Assembly (NCBI GenBank): GCA_014843695.1
Contig: CM026390.1
Location: 9,432,977 to 9,496,976, forward strand
Direction of reading: 5' to 3'
Length of the DNA stretch: 64,000 bases
Source of the DNA: Archivesica marissinica
Taxonomy: Eukaryota > Mollusca > Bivalvia > Venerida > Vesicomyidae
Below the pieces are notes generated by a model that did no database searches, had not been told where the DNA came from, and saw only the letters and a program-made list of their open reading frames with translations. Position numbers and translations under genes: made by a program. This document shows positions 10,013-21,218 of this stretch, piece by piece (position 1 is the stretch's first letter; each line of letters begins with the position of its first letter).

Positions 10013-11053
10013 TAGGGGTGACTATTGGGGTCAATTTTACTATTGCGATAGTATTGCGATAGTTAAAATACTATTGCGATAGTATTGCGATAGTATTGCG
10101 ATAGTTGTAGGACTATTGCAATAGTATTGTGTAAATACATATTAATTAAAAAAATATTCTGTTTCGTATGGAATACACAAGTTCTGTGTATTTATTTATT
10201 AGCATGCAATTTTTTCTTTATTATCATGACATCGAACACACTGCACTAATTTACTTGTCCGTAGTGAAAAGTTGAAAACCCACTTGCCCGTATATCCGAA
10301 CTTTATATGTTTAAATAATATAAACCAACCTTATTTAAAAATCGATACACAGTCCCGCTAAGTTACATGATTGTTTACCTGTCGTCTTCAATAATAAGGC
10401 TGCGTCACGTACCCGTTCCCGTATATCGATTTAGCGACCGCGTAGTATACTTGTAACTGACGCATGCGCTATAGCACTTTAAATTACCCATACCCGGGAT
10501 TATGGGGGTCACATCGCCTACTTTGCTCACTATTCAGTACCAAAGAAGCCATTTTCGACAGTAGTTATTCTTATTGACAGCTGGCTTGTTTTGAGCGGAA
10601 AATACATTGCATACCCACCGCATTTTACACAGTTTTTATGTGACGGGCGATAACTCTTGACATTTCCGGTTCTTATTCAGGTTATTGTCGGCTGGAAATG
10701 TTGTCCGCCACCGTTGTCGGCTGGCTTGTGTTTATTGCGGAAGTTCCGCAGGAAAATAAACAAGAACATTTGCCGATGCTTTCTCATTAAAATACGATTT
10801 AAATGCCATGGGAACATAAAGTAAATGCACTCGCCGGTATTTTTACTTGTCCACGGACAAGTTACATTCGAAAATCTACTTGCCCGGCGTAACAAATGAC
10901 CGATTTCGCCATCCCTGGCAACTATCGAAACTATTGCGATAGTACTGCCGCAATAGTCAATACTATCGATGGTCATATTTACCATCGATGGTTGACTATC
11001 GTGACGCTGTCTATTGCGATGCATCGATATTTCGATGCATCGTTACACCCCTA
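10013..11053. mobile_element. hAT-type non-autonomous DNA transposon, 1,041 bp
   Basis: The element begins TAGGGGTG and ends CACCCCTA and is flanked on both sides by the 8-bp direct repeat ATAAACAG. That copy on the right is out of register with the host minisatellite, so it is a real target duplication. Eight-bp duplications with short inverted ends are the hAT signature. Subterminal regions are rich in TATTGCGATAGT words, which are possible transposase-binding repeats. Internal words such as TTACTTGTCC and ACTTGCCCG are duplicated. No transposase-like frame was found. The longest frame (10,677-11,024, minus) has no family resemblance, so the copy is non-autonomous. Confidence 0.85.
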
Positions 11054-11640
11054 ATAAACAGTACATATAATACACCATAAACAGTACATATAATACACCA
11101 TAAACAGTACATATAATACACCATAAACAGTACATCTTATACACCATAAACAGTACATATAATACACCATAAACAGTACATATAATACACCATAAACAGT
11201 GCATCTAATACACCATAAACAGTACATATAATACACCATAAACAGTACATATAATACACCATAAACAGTACATATAATACACCATAAACAGTACATATAA
11301 TACACCATAAACAGTGCATCTAATACACCATAAACAGTACATATAATACACCATAAACAGTACATATAATACACCATAAACAGTACATCTTATACACCAT
11401 AAACAGTACATATAATACACCATAAACAGTACATATAATACACCATAAACAGTGCATCTAATACACCATAAACAGTACATATAATACACCATAAACAGTA
11501 CATATAATACACCATAAACAGTACATATAATACACCATAAACAGTGCATCTAATACACCATAAACAGTACATATAATACACCATAAACAGTACATATAAT
11601 ACACCATAAACAGTGCATATAATACACCTGAAATAAACGG
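11054..11640. repeat. 23-bp minisatellite, right part
   Basis: About 25 units, the same family as 9,757-10,012, ending in a diverged unit (TGAAATAAACGGTAC). Longer-period copying is suggested by GCATCTAAT variants recurring every few units. The long minus-strand open frames here are by-products of the array. Confidence 0.95.
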
Positions 11641-11785
11641 TACTAACTGGCCTTCTGATTGATAGACAAGAGCATTAACTACGTGGCCAACCAACGTGAT
11701 AACATGATATACTTAAACCTCATAGTAACACATTCTACAGAAATATCACAAAATTAATGCAATTATTTTCTATTCATTAGAGAAC

Positions 11786-14486
11786 ATGTGTGTTTTACGT
11801 TTATTTATCGTCGCTACCGGTGTTTGTGTTTTATGTTTATTTATCGTCGCTACCGGTGTTTGTGTTTTACGTTTATTTATCGTCGCTACCGGTGTTTGTG
11901 TGTTACGTTTATTTATCGTCGCTACCGGTGTTTGTGTTTTACGTTTATTTATCGTCGCTACCGGTGTTTGTGTTTTACGTTTATTTATCGTCGCTACCTG
12001 TGTTTGTGTTTTACGTTTATTTATCGTCGCTACCGGTGTTTGTGTTTTACGTTTATTTATCGTCGCTACCTGTGTTTGTGTTTTACATTTATTATCATAG
12101 CTACCTGTGTTTGTGTTTTACGTTTATTTATCGTCGCTACCGAAGTTTGTGTTTTACGTTTATTTATTGTCGCTACCGGTGTTTGTGTTTTATGTTTATT
12201 TATCGTCGCTACCTGTGTTTGTGTTTTATGTTTATTTATCGTGGCTACCTGTGTTTGTGTTTTATGTTTATTTATCGTCGCTACCTGTGTTTGTGTTTTA
12301 CGTTTATTTATCGTGGCTACCTGTGTTTGTGTTTTATGTTTATTTATTGTCGCTACCGGTGTTTGTGTTTTATGTTTATTTATCGTCGCTACCTGTGTTT
12401 GTGTTTTACGTTTATTTATCGTGGCTACCTGTGTTTGTGTTTTATGTTTATTTATCGTCGCTACCGGTGTTTGGGCTTTACGTTTATTTATCGTCGCTAC
12501 CGGTGTTTGTGTTTTATGTTTATTTATCGTCGCTACCGAAGTTTGTGTTTTACTTTTATTTATTGTCGCTACCAGTGTTTGTGTTATGTTTATTTATCGT
12601 CGCTACCGGTGTTTGTGCTTTACGTTTATTTATCGTCGCTACCGGTGTTTGTGTTTTACATTTATTTATCGTCGCTACCAAAGTTTGTGTTTTACTTTTA
12701 TTTATTGTCGCTACCAGTGTTTGTGTTATGTTTATTTATCGTCGCTACCGGTATTTGTGCTTTACGTTTATTTATCGTCACTACCTGTGTTTTACGTTTA
12801 TTTATCGTCGCTACCGGTGTTTGTGTTTAACGTTTATTTATTGTCGCTACCGGTGTTTGTGCTTTACGTTTATTATCATAGCTACCTGTGTTTGTGTTTA
12901 ACGTTTATTTATTGTCGCTACCTGTGTTTGTGTTTTACGTTTATTTATCGTCGCTACCGAAGTTTGTGTTTTATGTTTATTTATCGTCGCTACCTGTGTT
13001 TAACGTTTATTTATCGTCGCTACCTGTGTTTGTGCTTTATGTTTATTTATCGTCGCTACCTGTGTTTGTGTTTTATGTTTATTTATCGTCGCTACCTGTG
13101 TTTGTGTTTTACGTTTATTTATCGTCGCTACCTGTGTTTGTGTTTAACGTTTATTTATTGTCGCTACCTGTGCTTGTGTTTAACGTTTATTTATTGTCGC
13201 TACCTGTGTTTGTGTTTTACGTTTATTTATCGTCGCTACCTGTGTTTGTGTTTTATGTTTATTTATCGTCGCTACCTGTGTTTGTGTTTTATGTTTATTT
13301 ATCGTCGCTACCTGTGTTTGTGTTTTACGTTTATTTATCGTAGCTACCGGTGTTTTATGTTTATTTATTGTCGCTACCTGTGTTTGTGTTTTACGTTTAT
13401 TTATCGAAGCTACCGGTGTTTTATGTTTATTTATCATAGCTACCTGTGTTTGTGTTTTACGTTTATTTATCGTAGCTACCGGTGTTTTATGTTTATTTAT
13501 TGTCGCTACCTGTGTTTGTGTTTTATGTTTATTTATCGTCGCTACCTGTGTTTGTGTTTTACGTTTATTTATCGTCGCTACCTGTGTTTGTGTTTAACGT
13601 TTATTTATTGTCGCTACCTGTGCTTGTGTTTAACGTTTATTTATTGTCGCTACCTGTGTTTGTGTTTTACGTTTATTTATCGTCGCTACCTGTGTTTGTG
13701 TTTTATGTTTATTTATCGTCGCTACCTGTGTTCGTGTTTTATGTTTATTTATCGTCGCTACCTGTGTTTGTGTTTTACGTTTATTTATCGTAGCTACCGG
13801 TGTTTTATGTTTATTTATTGTCGCTACCTGTGTTTGTGTTTTACGTTTATTTATCGTAGCTACCGGTGTTTTATGTTTATTTATCATAGCTACCTGTGTT
13901 TGTGTTTTACGTTTATTTATCGTAGCTACCGGTGTTTTATGTTTATTTATTGTCGCTACCTGTGTTTGTGTTTTATGTTTATTTATCGTCGCTACCTGTG
14001 TTTGTGTTTTACGTTTATTTATCGTAGCTACCGGTGTTTTATGTTTATTTATTGTCGCTACCTGTGTTTGTGTTTTATGTTTATTTATCGTTGCTACCAG
14101 TGTTTGTGTTATGTTTATTTATCGTCGCTACCTGTGTTTGTGTTTTATGTTTATTTATCGTCGCTACTGTGTTTGTGTTTTATGTTTATTTATCGTCGCT
14201 ACCGGTGTTTGTGTTTTATGTTTATTTATCGTCGCTACCGGTGTTTGTGTTTTACGTTTATTTATCATAGCTACCGGTGTTTGTGTTTTTACGTTTATTT
14301 ATCGTCGCTACCTGTGTTTGTGTTTAACGTTTATTATCGTCGCTACCTGTGTTTGTGTTTTATGTTTATTTAGCGTCGCTATCGAAGTTTGTGTTTTACG
14401 TTTATTTAGCGTCGCTACCGGAGTTTGTGTTTTATGTTTATTTATCGTCGCTACCGGTGTTTGTGTTTTATGTTTATTTATTGCAC
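11786..14486. repeat. 36-bp minisatellite made from the SINE A 3' tail, about 75 copies
   Basis: The unit contains GTTTATTTATCGTCGCTACC and TGTGTTTGTGTTTTA. It is the reverse complement of the 3' tail of SINE A (GGTAGCGACGATAAATAAAC, then GTAAAACACA). The right end of the array runs directly into a minus-strand SINE A at 14,487. Variants include CCGGTG/CCTGTG and TTTTACG/TTTTATG, plus shorter units of about 27 bp lacking TGTGTTTG. A block of about 450 bp is repeated (13,180-13,440 versus 13,630-13,890). Because 36 is divisible by 3, several frames stay open for hundreds of codons. These are not genes. Confidence 0.95.
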
Positions 14487-14697
14487 ATATGAGCAACGCC
14501 TCCTGAAGATATTAGTCATTTTGGAGGATAGTGCAATGATACAGACAGAGACACATTCCAGTCTCCTCTGGTTCTTTTTGCGTGCACAGTGTAAAGAGAC
14601 CTCTGCTTAAAGTCGTCCAATCTGAAAGACTGTTAATATTATTAGGGACAGGAGATCGAACCTGCGATCCCTGGATTCGCAGTCCCAATGTGTTCAT
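14487..14697 (-). mobile_element. SINE A copy whose tail has expanded
   Basis: Plus-strand words CATATGAGCAACGCCTCCTG, GGAGGATAGTGCAATGATAC and GACAGGAGATCGAACCTGCG match the other A copies. Its 3' end faces left and grades into the 36-bp array. The junction unit has lost about 12 bases (TTTATTGCACATATG). Confidence 0.9.
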
Positions 14698-14733
14698 CAC
14701 TGCAGTATTGATTAGTCATTTCTGAGAACATAC

Positions 14734-14814
14734 CAAGTAACTATCGATACCGAGGTCTGGATATTGCACAATCAGCTCTGGGAAGTTGGAATCTGCAAGC
14801 GTTGCTACATCATG
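14734..14814 (-). CDS. Coiled-coil protein gene, exon d
   Basis: An 81-bp exon with acceptor TGTTTTTCAG and donor GTATGTTC, phase 0 at both ends. Its 27 codons include ADSNFPELIVQYPDLGIDSY. It is on the same strand and in the same phase as exons at 19,530, 20,426 and 31,981 and is taken as their continuation. I do not recognise the protein. Acidic, Pro- and Tyr-containing sequence here contrasts with the helical exons upstream, which suggests a linker or the edge of a following domain. The host gene's next exon is uncertain (see 6,642-6,719). Confidence 0.6.
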
Positions 14815-14911
14815 CTGAAAAACAGAAACAATGGACAAGCTAGAGAATGCCGAGAGGTTTGTAAAAATCTAATTTGATCAACTCAAAGGACTCGCTGACT
14901 GTGACAAAAAT

Positions 14912-15202
14912 CAGGGCTCATTCTAGGTGAGAATGTTTGGGAGAAGTGAGAAAGCACGTGATTGCATCCTTAAATGGTGTTCTTTAATACATTTCAACAA
15001 AATAAGGTTAAATTACACAGTATGGCCATTAAATACAATAGTTGAATAGAAGGAGTGCTTTATAATAGCTGAGTGTATATTTCTGGACAAAATCTTGTAT
15101 GAATTTTGTAAAAACAATTTTTTTTTAGTGGAGCCTCTAAGGGGCAAAGTGAGGGCCCTAGGGCGTCTATTTCATCCAAGTCGCCCTCCAGAATGAGCCC
15201 TG
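14912..15202. mobile_element. MITE with CAGGGCTCATTCT ends, 291 bp
   Basis: The left end CAGGGCTCATTCTAGG and right end CCAGAATGAGCCCTG form an inverted pair. CAGGG ends suggest hAT, but an 8-bp target duplication is not clear (ACAAAAAT versus AAAATACT). The inside has no coding potential. It lies in the intron just upstream of exon d. Confidence 0.65.
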
Positions 15203-15440
15203 AAAATACTCAAAAAAGAGAGCATTGATCTTATGCTCTCCAAGGAATCGTAGAAAGTTGCTGCTTACATATTATTCTCACTGCTCTATGCTTTTTTTGC
15301 ACCTTCTATTAAATTCTATACTTTCCATTGGTCAAAGGCAGTCAGTCATGTGGTGACCCTACATGGGACTGTGGAGGGTGAGTAAATATCTCCTGTAGGG
15401 CCAGTAGAAAAAGTTGCTGCTTTCTAATAAATCGGAGTAA

Positions 15441-15893
15441 TCATGTAGTTAGAATGAATCGATAGTCTGCTAGCTTCCAGTTCCCAGTTAGTAACGGAAC
15501 AATGAATCGATAGTCTGCTAGCTTCTAGTTTCCAGTTAGTAACGGAACAATGAATCGATAGTCTGCTAGCTTCTAGTTCCCCAGTTAGTAACGGAACAAT
15601 GAATCGATAGTCTGCTAGCTTCTAGTTCCCCAGTTAGTAACGGAACAATGAATCGATAGTCTGCTAGCTTCCAGTTCCCAGTTAGTAACGGAACAATGAA
15701 TTGATAGTCTGCTAGCTTCTAGTTCCCCAGTTAGTAACGGAACAATGAATCGATAGTCTGCTAGCTTCTAGTTCCCCAGTTAGTAACGGAACAATGAATC
15801 GATAGTCTGCTAGCTTCTAGTTCCCCAGTTAGTAACGGAACAATGAATCGATAGTCTGCTAGCTTCCAGTTCCCAGTTAGTAACGGAACAATG
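15441..15893. repeat. 48/49-bp tandem repeat, 9 copies
   Basis: Units contain AATCGATAGTCTGCTAGCTT and CCAGTTAGTAACGGAACAATG minus its last base. They vary at TTCCAGTTCCC/TTCTAGTTCCCC. Copies are nearly identical, so the expansion is probably recent. Confidence 0.95.
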
Positions 15894-16325
15894 TATTTTC
15901 CGCATCCATTGTTTACATCCGTAATATAATGTCAAGGTCAACGAAAATGGGAGCAAAGGAAGTTTAAATACCGAAAATATATTTACATTTTCTTCTTGCC
16001 AGCAGTCACCCTCTAACTACATTTTGACGCCGATTTATTTCACTAAAATAAGTCCATAAAACAATTAAACACTTAAAATTCTGAATCCATACACTAATTC
16101 TAATATATTTTTAATTAAATGTTGTCGATGCAACCCCCCCCCCCCCCCACCCCCGATTTTACTGACACCACATAACTCCGTGGAGGGTCAGTAGCAAACC
16201 CAATAACTAATAATGGTTCCTAGCCACTACAATTTAAAACATGGTAAAATAAATAAAGCTTAAACAATTTAAAACATGGTAACCATGAAAATGGTCGAAC
16301 CCAATCTGTTTAGACGTTAATTCAA
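15894..16325. other. AT-rich spacer with poly-C tract
   Basis: No exon or element recognised. A C-rich run lies near 16,134-16,155. CAATTTAAAACATGGTAA is duplicated at about 16,229 and 16,264. Confidence 0.5.
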
Positions 16326-19098
16326 TGAGTGTCAATAATTCCATCTACGAGTGTCAATAATTCCATCTATGAGTGTTGATAATTCCATCTATGAGTGGCA
16401 ATAATTCCATCTATGAGTGTTGATAATTCCATCTATGAGTGTCAATAATTCCATCTATGAGTGTCAATAATTCCATCCATGAGTGTCAATAATTCCATCT
16501 ACGAGTGTTGATAATTCCATCTATGAGTGTCAATAATTCCATCTATGAGTGTTGATAATTCCATCTATGAGTGTCAATAATTCCATCTATGAGTGTCAAT
16601 AATTCCATCTATGAGTGTTGATAATTCCATCTATGAGTGTCAATAATTCCATCTATGAGTGGCAATAATTCCATCTATGAGTGTTGATAATTCCATCTAT
16701 GAGTGTCAATAATTCCATCTACGAGTGTCAATAATTCCATCTATGAGTGTCAATAATTCCATCTATGAGTGTCAATAATTCCATCTATGAGTGTCAATAA
16801 TTCCATCTATGAGTGGCAATAATTCCATCTATGAGTGTTGATAATTCCATCTATGAGTGTCAATAATTCCATCTACGAGTGTCAATAATTCCATCTATGA
16901 GTGTCAATAATTCCATCTATGAGTGTCAATAATTCATCTATGAGTGTCAATAATTCCATCTACGAGTGTCAATAATTCCATCTACGAGTGTCAATAATTC
17001 CATCTACGAGTGTTAATAATTCCATCTATGAGTGTCAATAATTCCATCTATGAGTGTCAATAATTCCATCTATGAGTGTCAATAATTCCATCTACGAGTG
17101 TTGATAATTCCATCTACGAGTGTCAATAATTCCATCTATGAGTGTCAATAATTCCATCTACGAGTGTCAATAATTCCATCTACGAGTGTTGATAATTCCA
17201 TCTACGAGTGTCAATAATTCCATCTATGAGTGTCAATAATTCCATCTACGAGTGTCAATAATTCCATCTACGAGTGTCAATAATTCCATCTACGAGTGTT
17301 GATAATTCCATCTATGAGTGTCAATAATTCCATCTACGAGTGTCAATAATTCCATCTACGAGTGTCGATAATTCCATCTACGAGTGTCAATAATTCCATC
17401 TATGAGTGTCGAAAATTCCATCTATGAGTGTCAATAATTCCATCTATGAGTGTCAATAATTCCATCTATGAGTGTCAATAATTCCATCTATGAGTGTTGA
17501 TAATTCCATCTATGAGTGTCAATAATTCCATCTATGAGTGGCAATAATTCCATCTATGAATGTTGATAATTCCATCTATGAGTGTCAATAATTCCATCTA
17601 CGAGTGTCGAAAATTCCATCTACGAGTGTCAATAATTCCATCTATGAGTGTCAATAATTCCATCTACGAGTGTCAATAATTCCATCTACGAGTGTCAATA
17701 ATTCCATCTACGAGTGTCAATAATTCCATCTACGAGTGTTGATAATTCCATCTATGAGTGTCAATAATTCCATCTATGAGTGTCAATAATTCCATCTATG
17801 AGTGTCAATAATTCCATCTATGAGTGTCAATAATTCCATCTACGAGTGTTGATAATTCCATCTACGAGTGTCAATAATTCCATCTATGAGTGTCAATAAT
17901 TCCATCTATGAGTGTCAATAATTCCATCTATGAGTGTTGATAATTCCATCTATGAGTGTCAATAATTCCATCTATGAGTGGCAATAATTCCATCTATGAG
18001 TGTCAATAATTCCATCTATGAGTGTTGATAATTCCATCTATGAGTGTCAATAATTCCATCTATGAGTGTCAATAATTCCATTTATGAGTGTCAATAATTC
18101 CATCTACGAGTGTCGATAATTCCATCTATGAGTGTCGAAAATTCCATCTACGAGTGTCAATAATTCCATCTATGAGTGTCAATAATTCCATCTATGAGTG
18201 TCAATAATTCCATCTACGAGTGTTGATAATTCCATCTACGAGTGTCAATAATTCCATCTATGAGTGTCAATAATTCCATCTACGAGTGTCAATAATTCCA
18301 TCTACGAGTGTCAATAATTCCATCTACGAGTGTTGATAATTCCATCTATGAGTGTCAATAATTCCATCTATGAGTGTCAATAATTCCATCTACGAGTGTC
18401 GATAATTCCATCTACGAGTGTCAATAATTCCATCTATGAGTGTCGAAAATTCCATCTATGAGTGTCAATAATTCCATCTATGAGTGTCAATAATTCCAGC
18501 TATGAGTGTTGATAATTCCATCTATGAGTGTCAATAATTCCATCTATGAGTGTCAATAATTCCATCTATGAGTGTCAATAATTCCAGCTATGAGTGTTGA
18601 TAATTCCATCTATGAGTGTCAATAATTCCATCTACGAGTGTCAATAATTCCATCTATGAGTGTTGATAATTCCATCTATGAGTGTCAATAATTCCATCTA
18701 TGAGTGTCAATAATTCCATCTATGAGTGTTGATAATTCCATCTATGAGTGTCAATAATTCCATGAGTGTCAATAATTCCATCTACGAGTGTCAATAATTC
18801 CATCTACGAGTGTCAATAATTCCATCTATGAGTGTTGATAATTCCATCTATGAGTGTTGATAATTCCATCTATGAGTGTCAATAATTCCATCTATGAGTG
18901 TCAATAATTCCATCTATGAGTGTTGATAATTCCATCTATGAGTGTCAATAATTCCATCTATGAGTGTCAATAATTCCATCTATGAGTGTCAATAATTCCA
19001 TCTACGAGTGTTGATAATTCCATCTATGAGTGTCAATAATTCCATCTATGAGTGTCAATAATTCCATCTATGAGTGTCAATAATTCCATCTATGAGTG
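16326..19098. repeat. 22-bp minisatellite, about 126 copies
   Basis: Core GAGTGTCAATAATTCCATCT. Main variants are CTATGAG/CTACGAG, GTCAATAA/GTTGATAA/GGCAATAA and GTCGAAAA. Variants recur in similar orders over hundreds of bases, suggesting block duplication. A lone deletion of one C (AATTCATC) is at about 16,930. Entirely intronic to the minus-strand coiled-coil gene. Confidence 0.97.
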
Positions 19099-19159
19099 TC
19101 ATCTACAGAAGGGTTGTATCACTTTCTATCACACAAACAGTATTTAGGCCATGGGCGAC

Positions 19160-19304
19160 CATAAAGTTGGAACCCACAATCTTCCACAAACCAGAATGAA
19201 AGCTTCTTCACAGGAAAGAGATGGGCACCCCTAGTGAGATTCAAACGTACAGTGGTGAGGGGAATGTGATTTGGAGTCGATCACAACTACACGGCCATAA
19301 AACC
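19160..19304 (-). mobile_element. SINE E partial copy, joined to SINE B
   Basis: AACCCACAATCTTCCACAAA, GATGGGCACCCCTAGTGAGA and TTTGGAGTCGATCACAACTA match SINE E head and body on the minus strand. It is immediately followed by a SINE B in the same orientation. The same B-E order occurs at 32.1-32.6 kb. Confidence 0.65.
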
Positions 19305-19502
19305 TAAAACTTTATTTATCTTACAACGATTGCGAAACAAGCTTTAACAACTTATATTAATCACTCTCATTGGCGCGGATGAAAGCGTATATGTGGTCAA
19401 TCGTGTGGGAGGAAACCGGAGTACCCGGAGAAAACCCACCTGTCCGATCTGGCGACCACCGTAAAATCTCACATACTTCCCGGTCCGAGGATCGAACCCA
19501 TA
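19305..19502 (-). mobile_element. SINE B copy
   Basis: On the minus strand: GGGTTCGATCCTCGGACCGG (B box), CCAGATCGGACAGGTGGGTT, TCCTCCCACACGATTGACC and the tail AGAGTGATTAATATAAGTTG then GCTTGTTTCGCAATCGTTG. One of the best-preserved B copies here. Confidence 0.85.
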
Positions 19503-19529
19503 AAACATGACTTGATGATATTAACTTAC

Positions 19530-19625
19530 GAGCAGTGTATCAGAGTGAGCTAGTACTGCATGGATCTGTGCACGTATCTTGCCTTCCTCTTCCCGTATAT
19601 TGTCGAGGTCTCCCTCATCACCGCT
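19530..19625 (-). CDS. Coiled-coil protein gene, exon c
   Basis: A 96-bp exon with acceptor TTTTGTACAG and consensus donor GTAAGT, phase 0 at both ends, 32 codons: SGDEGDLDNIREEEGKIRAQ then IHAVLAHSDTLL. It is acidic and charged, consistent with an alpha-helical or coiled-coil continuation of exon b (which ends KIDLEE). The acceptor and first 15 or so exon bases are tandemly triplicated upstream at 61-bp spacing (see 19,626-19,795). Using either upstream acceptor would give S-G-(D/Y)-(E/V)-G-N-L then stop. Protein family not recognised. Confidence 0.65.
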
Positions 19626-19795
19626 CTGTACAAAACCAAACATATATATATCAACATTAATATCACAGGTTTCCCTCATCACCACTCTGTACAAAATCAA
19701 ACATATATATATCAACATTAATATCACAGGTTTCCCACATAACCGCTCTGTACACAACCAAACATATATATATATCAACATTAATATCACAAAGT
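19626..19795. repeat. 61-bp repeat that copies the exon c acceptor, 3 copies
   Basis: Acceptor-like borders lie at 19,625 (exon c), 19,686 and 19,747 on the minus strand. Each reads TGTACAG followed by AG(C/T)GGT(G/T)ATG(A/T)GGGA. The rest of the unit is AT-rich (ATATATATCAACATTAATAT). The period of 61 is not a multiple of 3. Confidence 0.85.
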
Positions 19796-20425
19796 GATAC
19801 ATAATATATTATTTTATTTTATGCTTTCCAATGAAATATAGAAATTTATCACTGAAATAAAATGTGACTTCTCCATAAATCTTCTGGATGGAGAAATCAT
19901 ATCTCCCAAACTAATGAGCCTGGCCTTTGAGCTCCGAGTCAACAATGTTTCTTTTCTGTTTCACGACACTTTCACCATGATATGGTTACATAATGCAATA
20001 TACAGGGCTGAGAATGGCAAGAAATCCAAACAAGAAATATCACAGTAGTCCCCCCCCCCGCCACCCGAAGTGTGACCTTGAAGCTATGGACCTGGGTCCT
20101 GTGTATGATACATCATTTCTATATGGCAAACATTTGTGGCACATTAGTTTTGAAATCCCTCCATAGCCGAAGAAGTTGCAACTGGGACAGGAAATATTGA
20201 CTCAGACGAACAGTGCAAAAACTATATGCATCCTAAGAAATTTCTTTAGGGGCATAACAAGGGAAAATATGCTAAAACACTGAAATCCACATACCAATTG
20301 TTGTCAAAAAATATCTATTCAGACACGCTTAAACCAAATCAGACTTTTAATTTTCCCCTAAAGAGGAAATCACCTTAAAAAAGAGCATGATTCATCACAG
20401 ATAATGTAAGTAAGCATGTGATTAC
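19796..20425 (-). other. Intron between exons b and c
   Basis: AT-rich with a short poly-C tract near 20,050. No element or array apart from the acceptor repeat at its 3' end. Confidence 0.6.
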
Positions 20426-20674
20426 CTCTTCCAGATCAATTTTGTCGGCTTGTATATGCCGTAGTTTTGATTTGAGACATCGGAGCTGTTTTCTAGTCTC
20501 TTGCAGTTCTGAGAATGTTGGCGAAGTATCTAGCCACGGTTGTATTGTGAGTTTCCGCGTAGAGAACTCTCCATGCAGCACCGTGTAGTTCTCCAGCATA
20601 GACGACTCGGTCTGTAAATCCTTCCTCACCGAAGCTATCACTGTGGCAACGAAGTTTGCATCCTTGCCGTGTAT
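20426..20674 (-). CDS. Coiled-coil protein gene, exon b
   Basis: A 249-bp exon, acceptor TTCAACATGACCACAG and donor GTAATC, phase 0 at both ends, 83 codons without a stop. It opens IHGKDANFVATVIASVRKDL, has a short non-helical stretch (TIQPWLDTSP), and closes with a heptad-like basic and acidic helix (ELQETRKQLRCLKSKLRHIQ then ADKIDLEE). The layout suggests a helical bundle followed by a coiled coil. It could be an adaptor or the N-terminal region of a kinase or other multidomain protein. I do not recognise the family and do not name it. It is flanked by phase-matching exons on both sides. Confidence 0.7.
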
Positions 20675-21218
20675 CTGTGGTCATGTTGAAATACTATATA
20701 TAGGCTAAACTTAATCTACTCGTTAACACACCAGAACATACTATATTAGTTACGTTGCCTGCTGCTTCACATGGACAGGAAACCAAGAAACGCACGTATT
20801 AACATAAATCTACGCAATATATGATGAAATAGATTCACTTAACCCGTTACTCCATATCAATATAGGCTTATCTGCTATCCCATGTCCATATAATACACAG
20901 TATAATTGATACTCAATGATCAATAGAGGACATAGATAAGAGATGCATTTACTGCACTGTCTCCATACAGGTTATTGGGGAAATAATGAAGACCTGATAC
21001 CTGTCTTATTCTAGGCAAAATTAATGTATGAAGTATTAGTTTTACCATTTTGTGATGAATGTAACGTTTTTATAGAATTAAATTATCTTTTCAGTGATGC
21101 AAGTTTCATACTGGTGGGACAAATATTTCTGTTGCAGTTGGGCAGTAAAGAAAATGGAAAACTAATTTTTCTGTCAAATTTAAACTTAATGTTTTTAATT
21201 TCATAGGCTATATAACTC
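20675..21218. other. Intron sequence, nothing recognised
   Basis: AT-rich DNA between exon b and the Harbinger element. The open frame at 21,024-21,206 has no support. Confidence 0.5.

Noticed and set aside
11788..14373. Open frames of several hundred codons (up to 861) across the 36-bp array
   Set aside because: A 36-bp period keeps any stop-free frame open. The peptides are Phe/Cys/Tyr/Leu repeats in three frames and reflect the array, not selection for protein.
16326..19098. CRISPR array
   Set aside because: Units are head-to-tail with no unique spacers between them, and this is nuclear animal DNA. It is a plain minisatellite.
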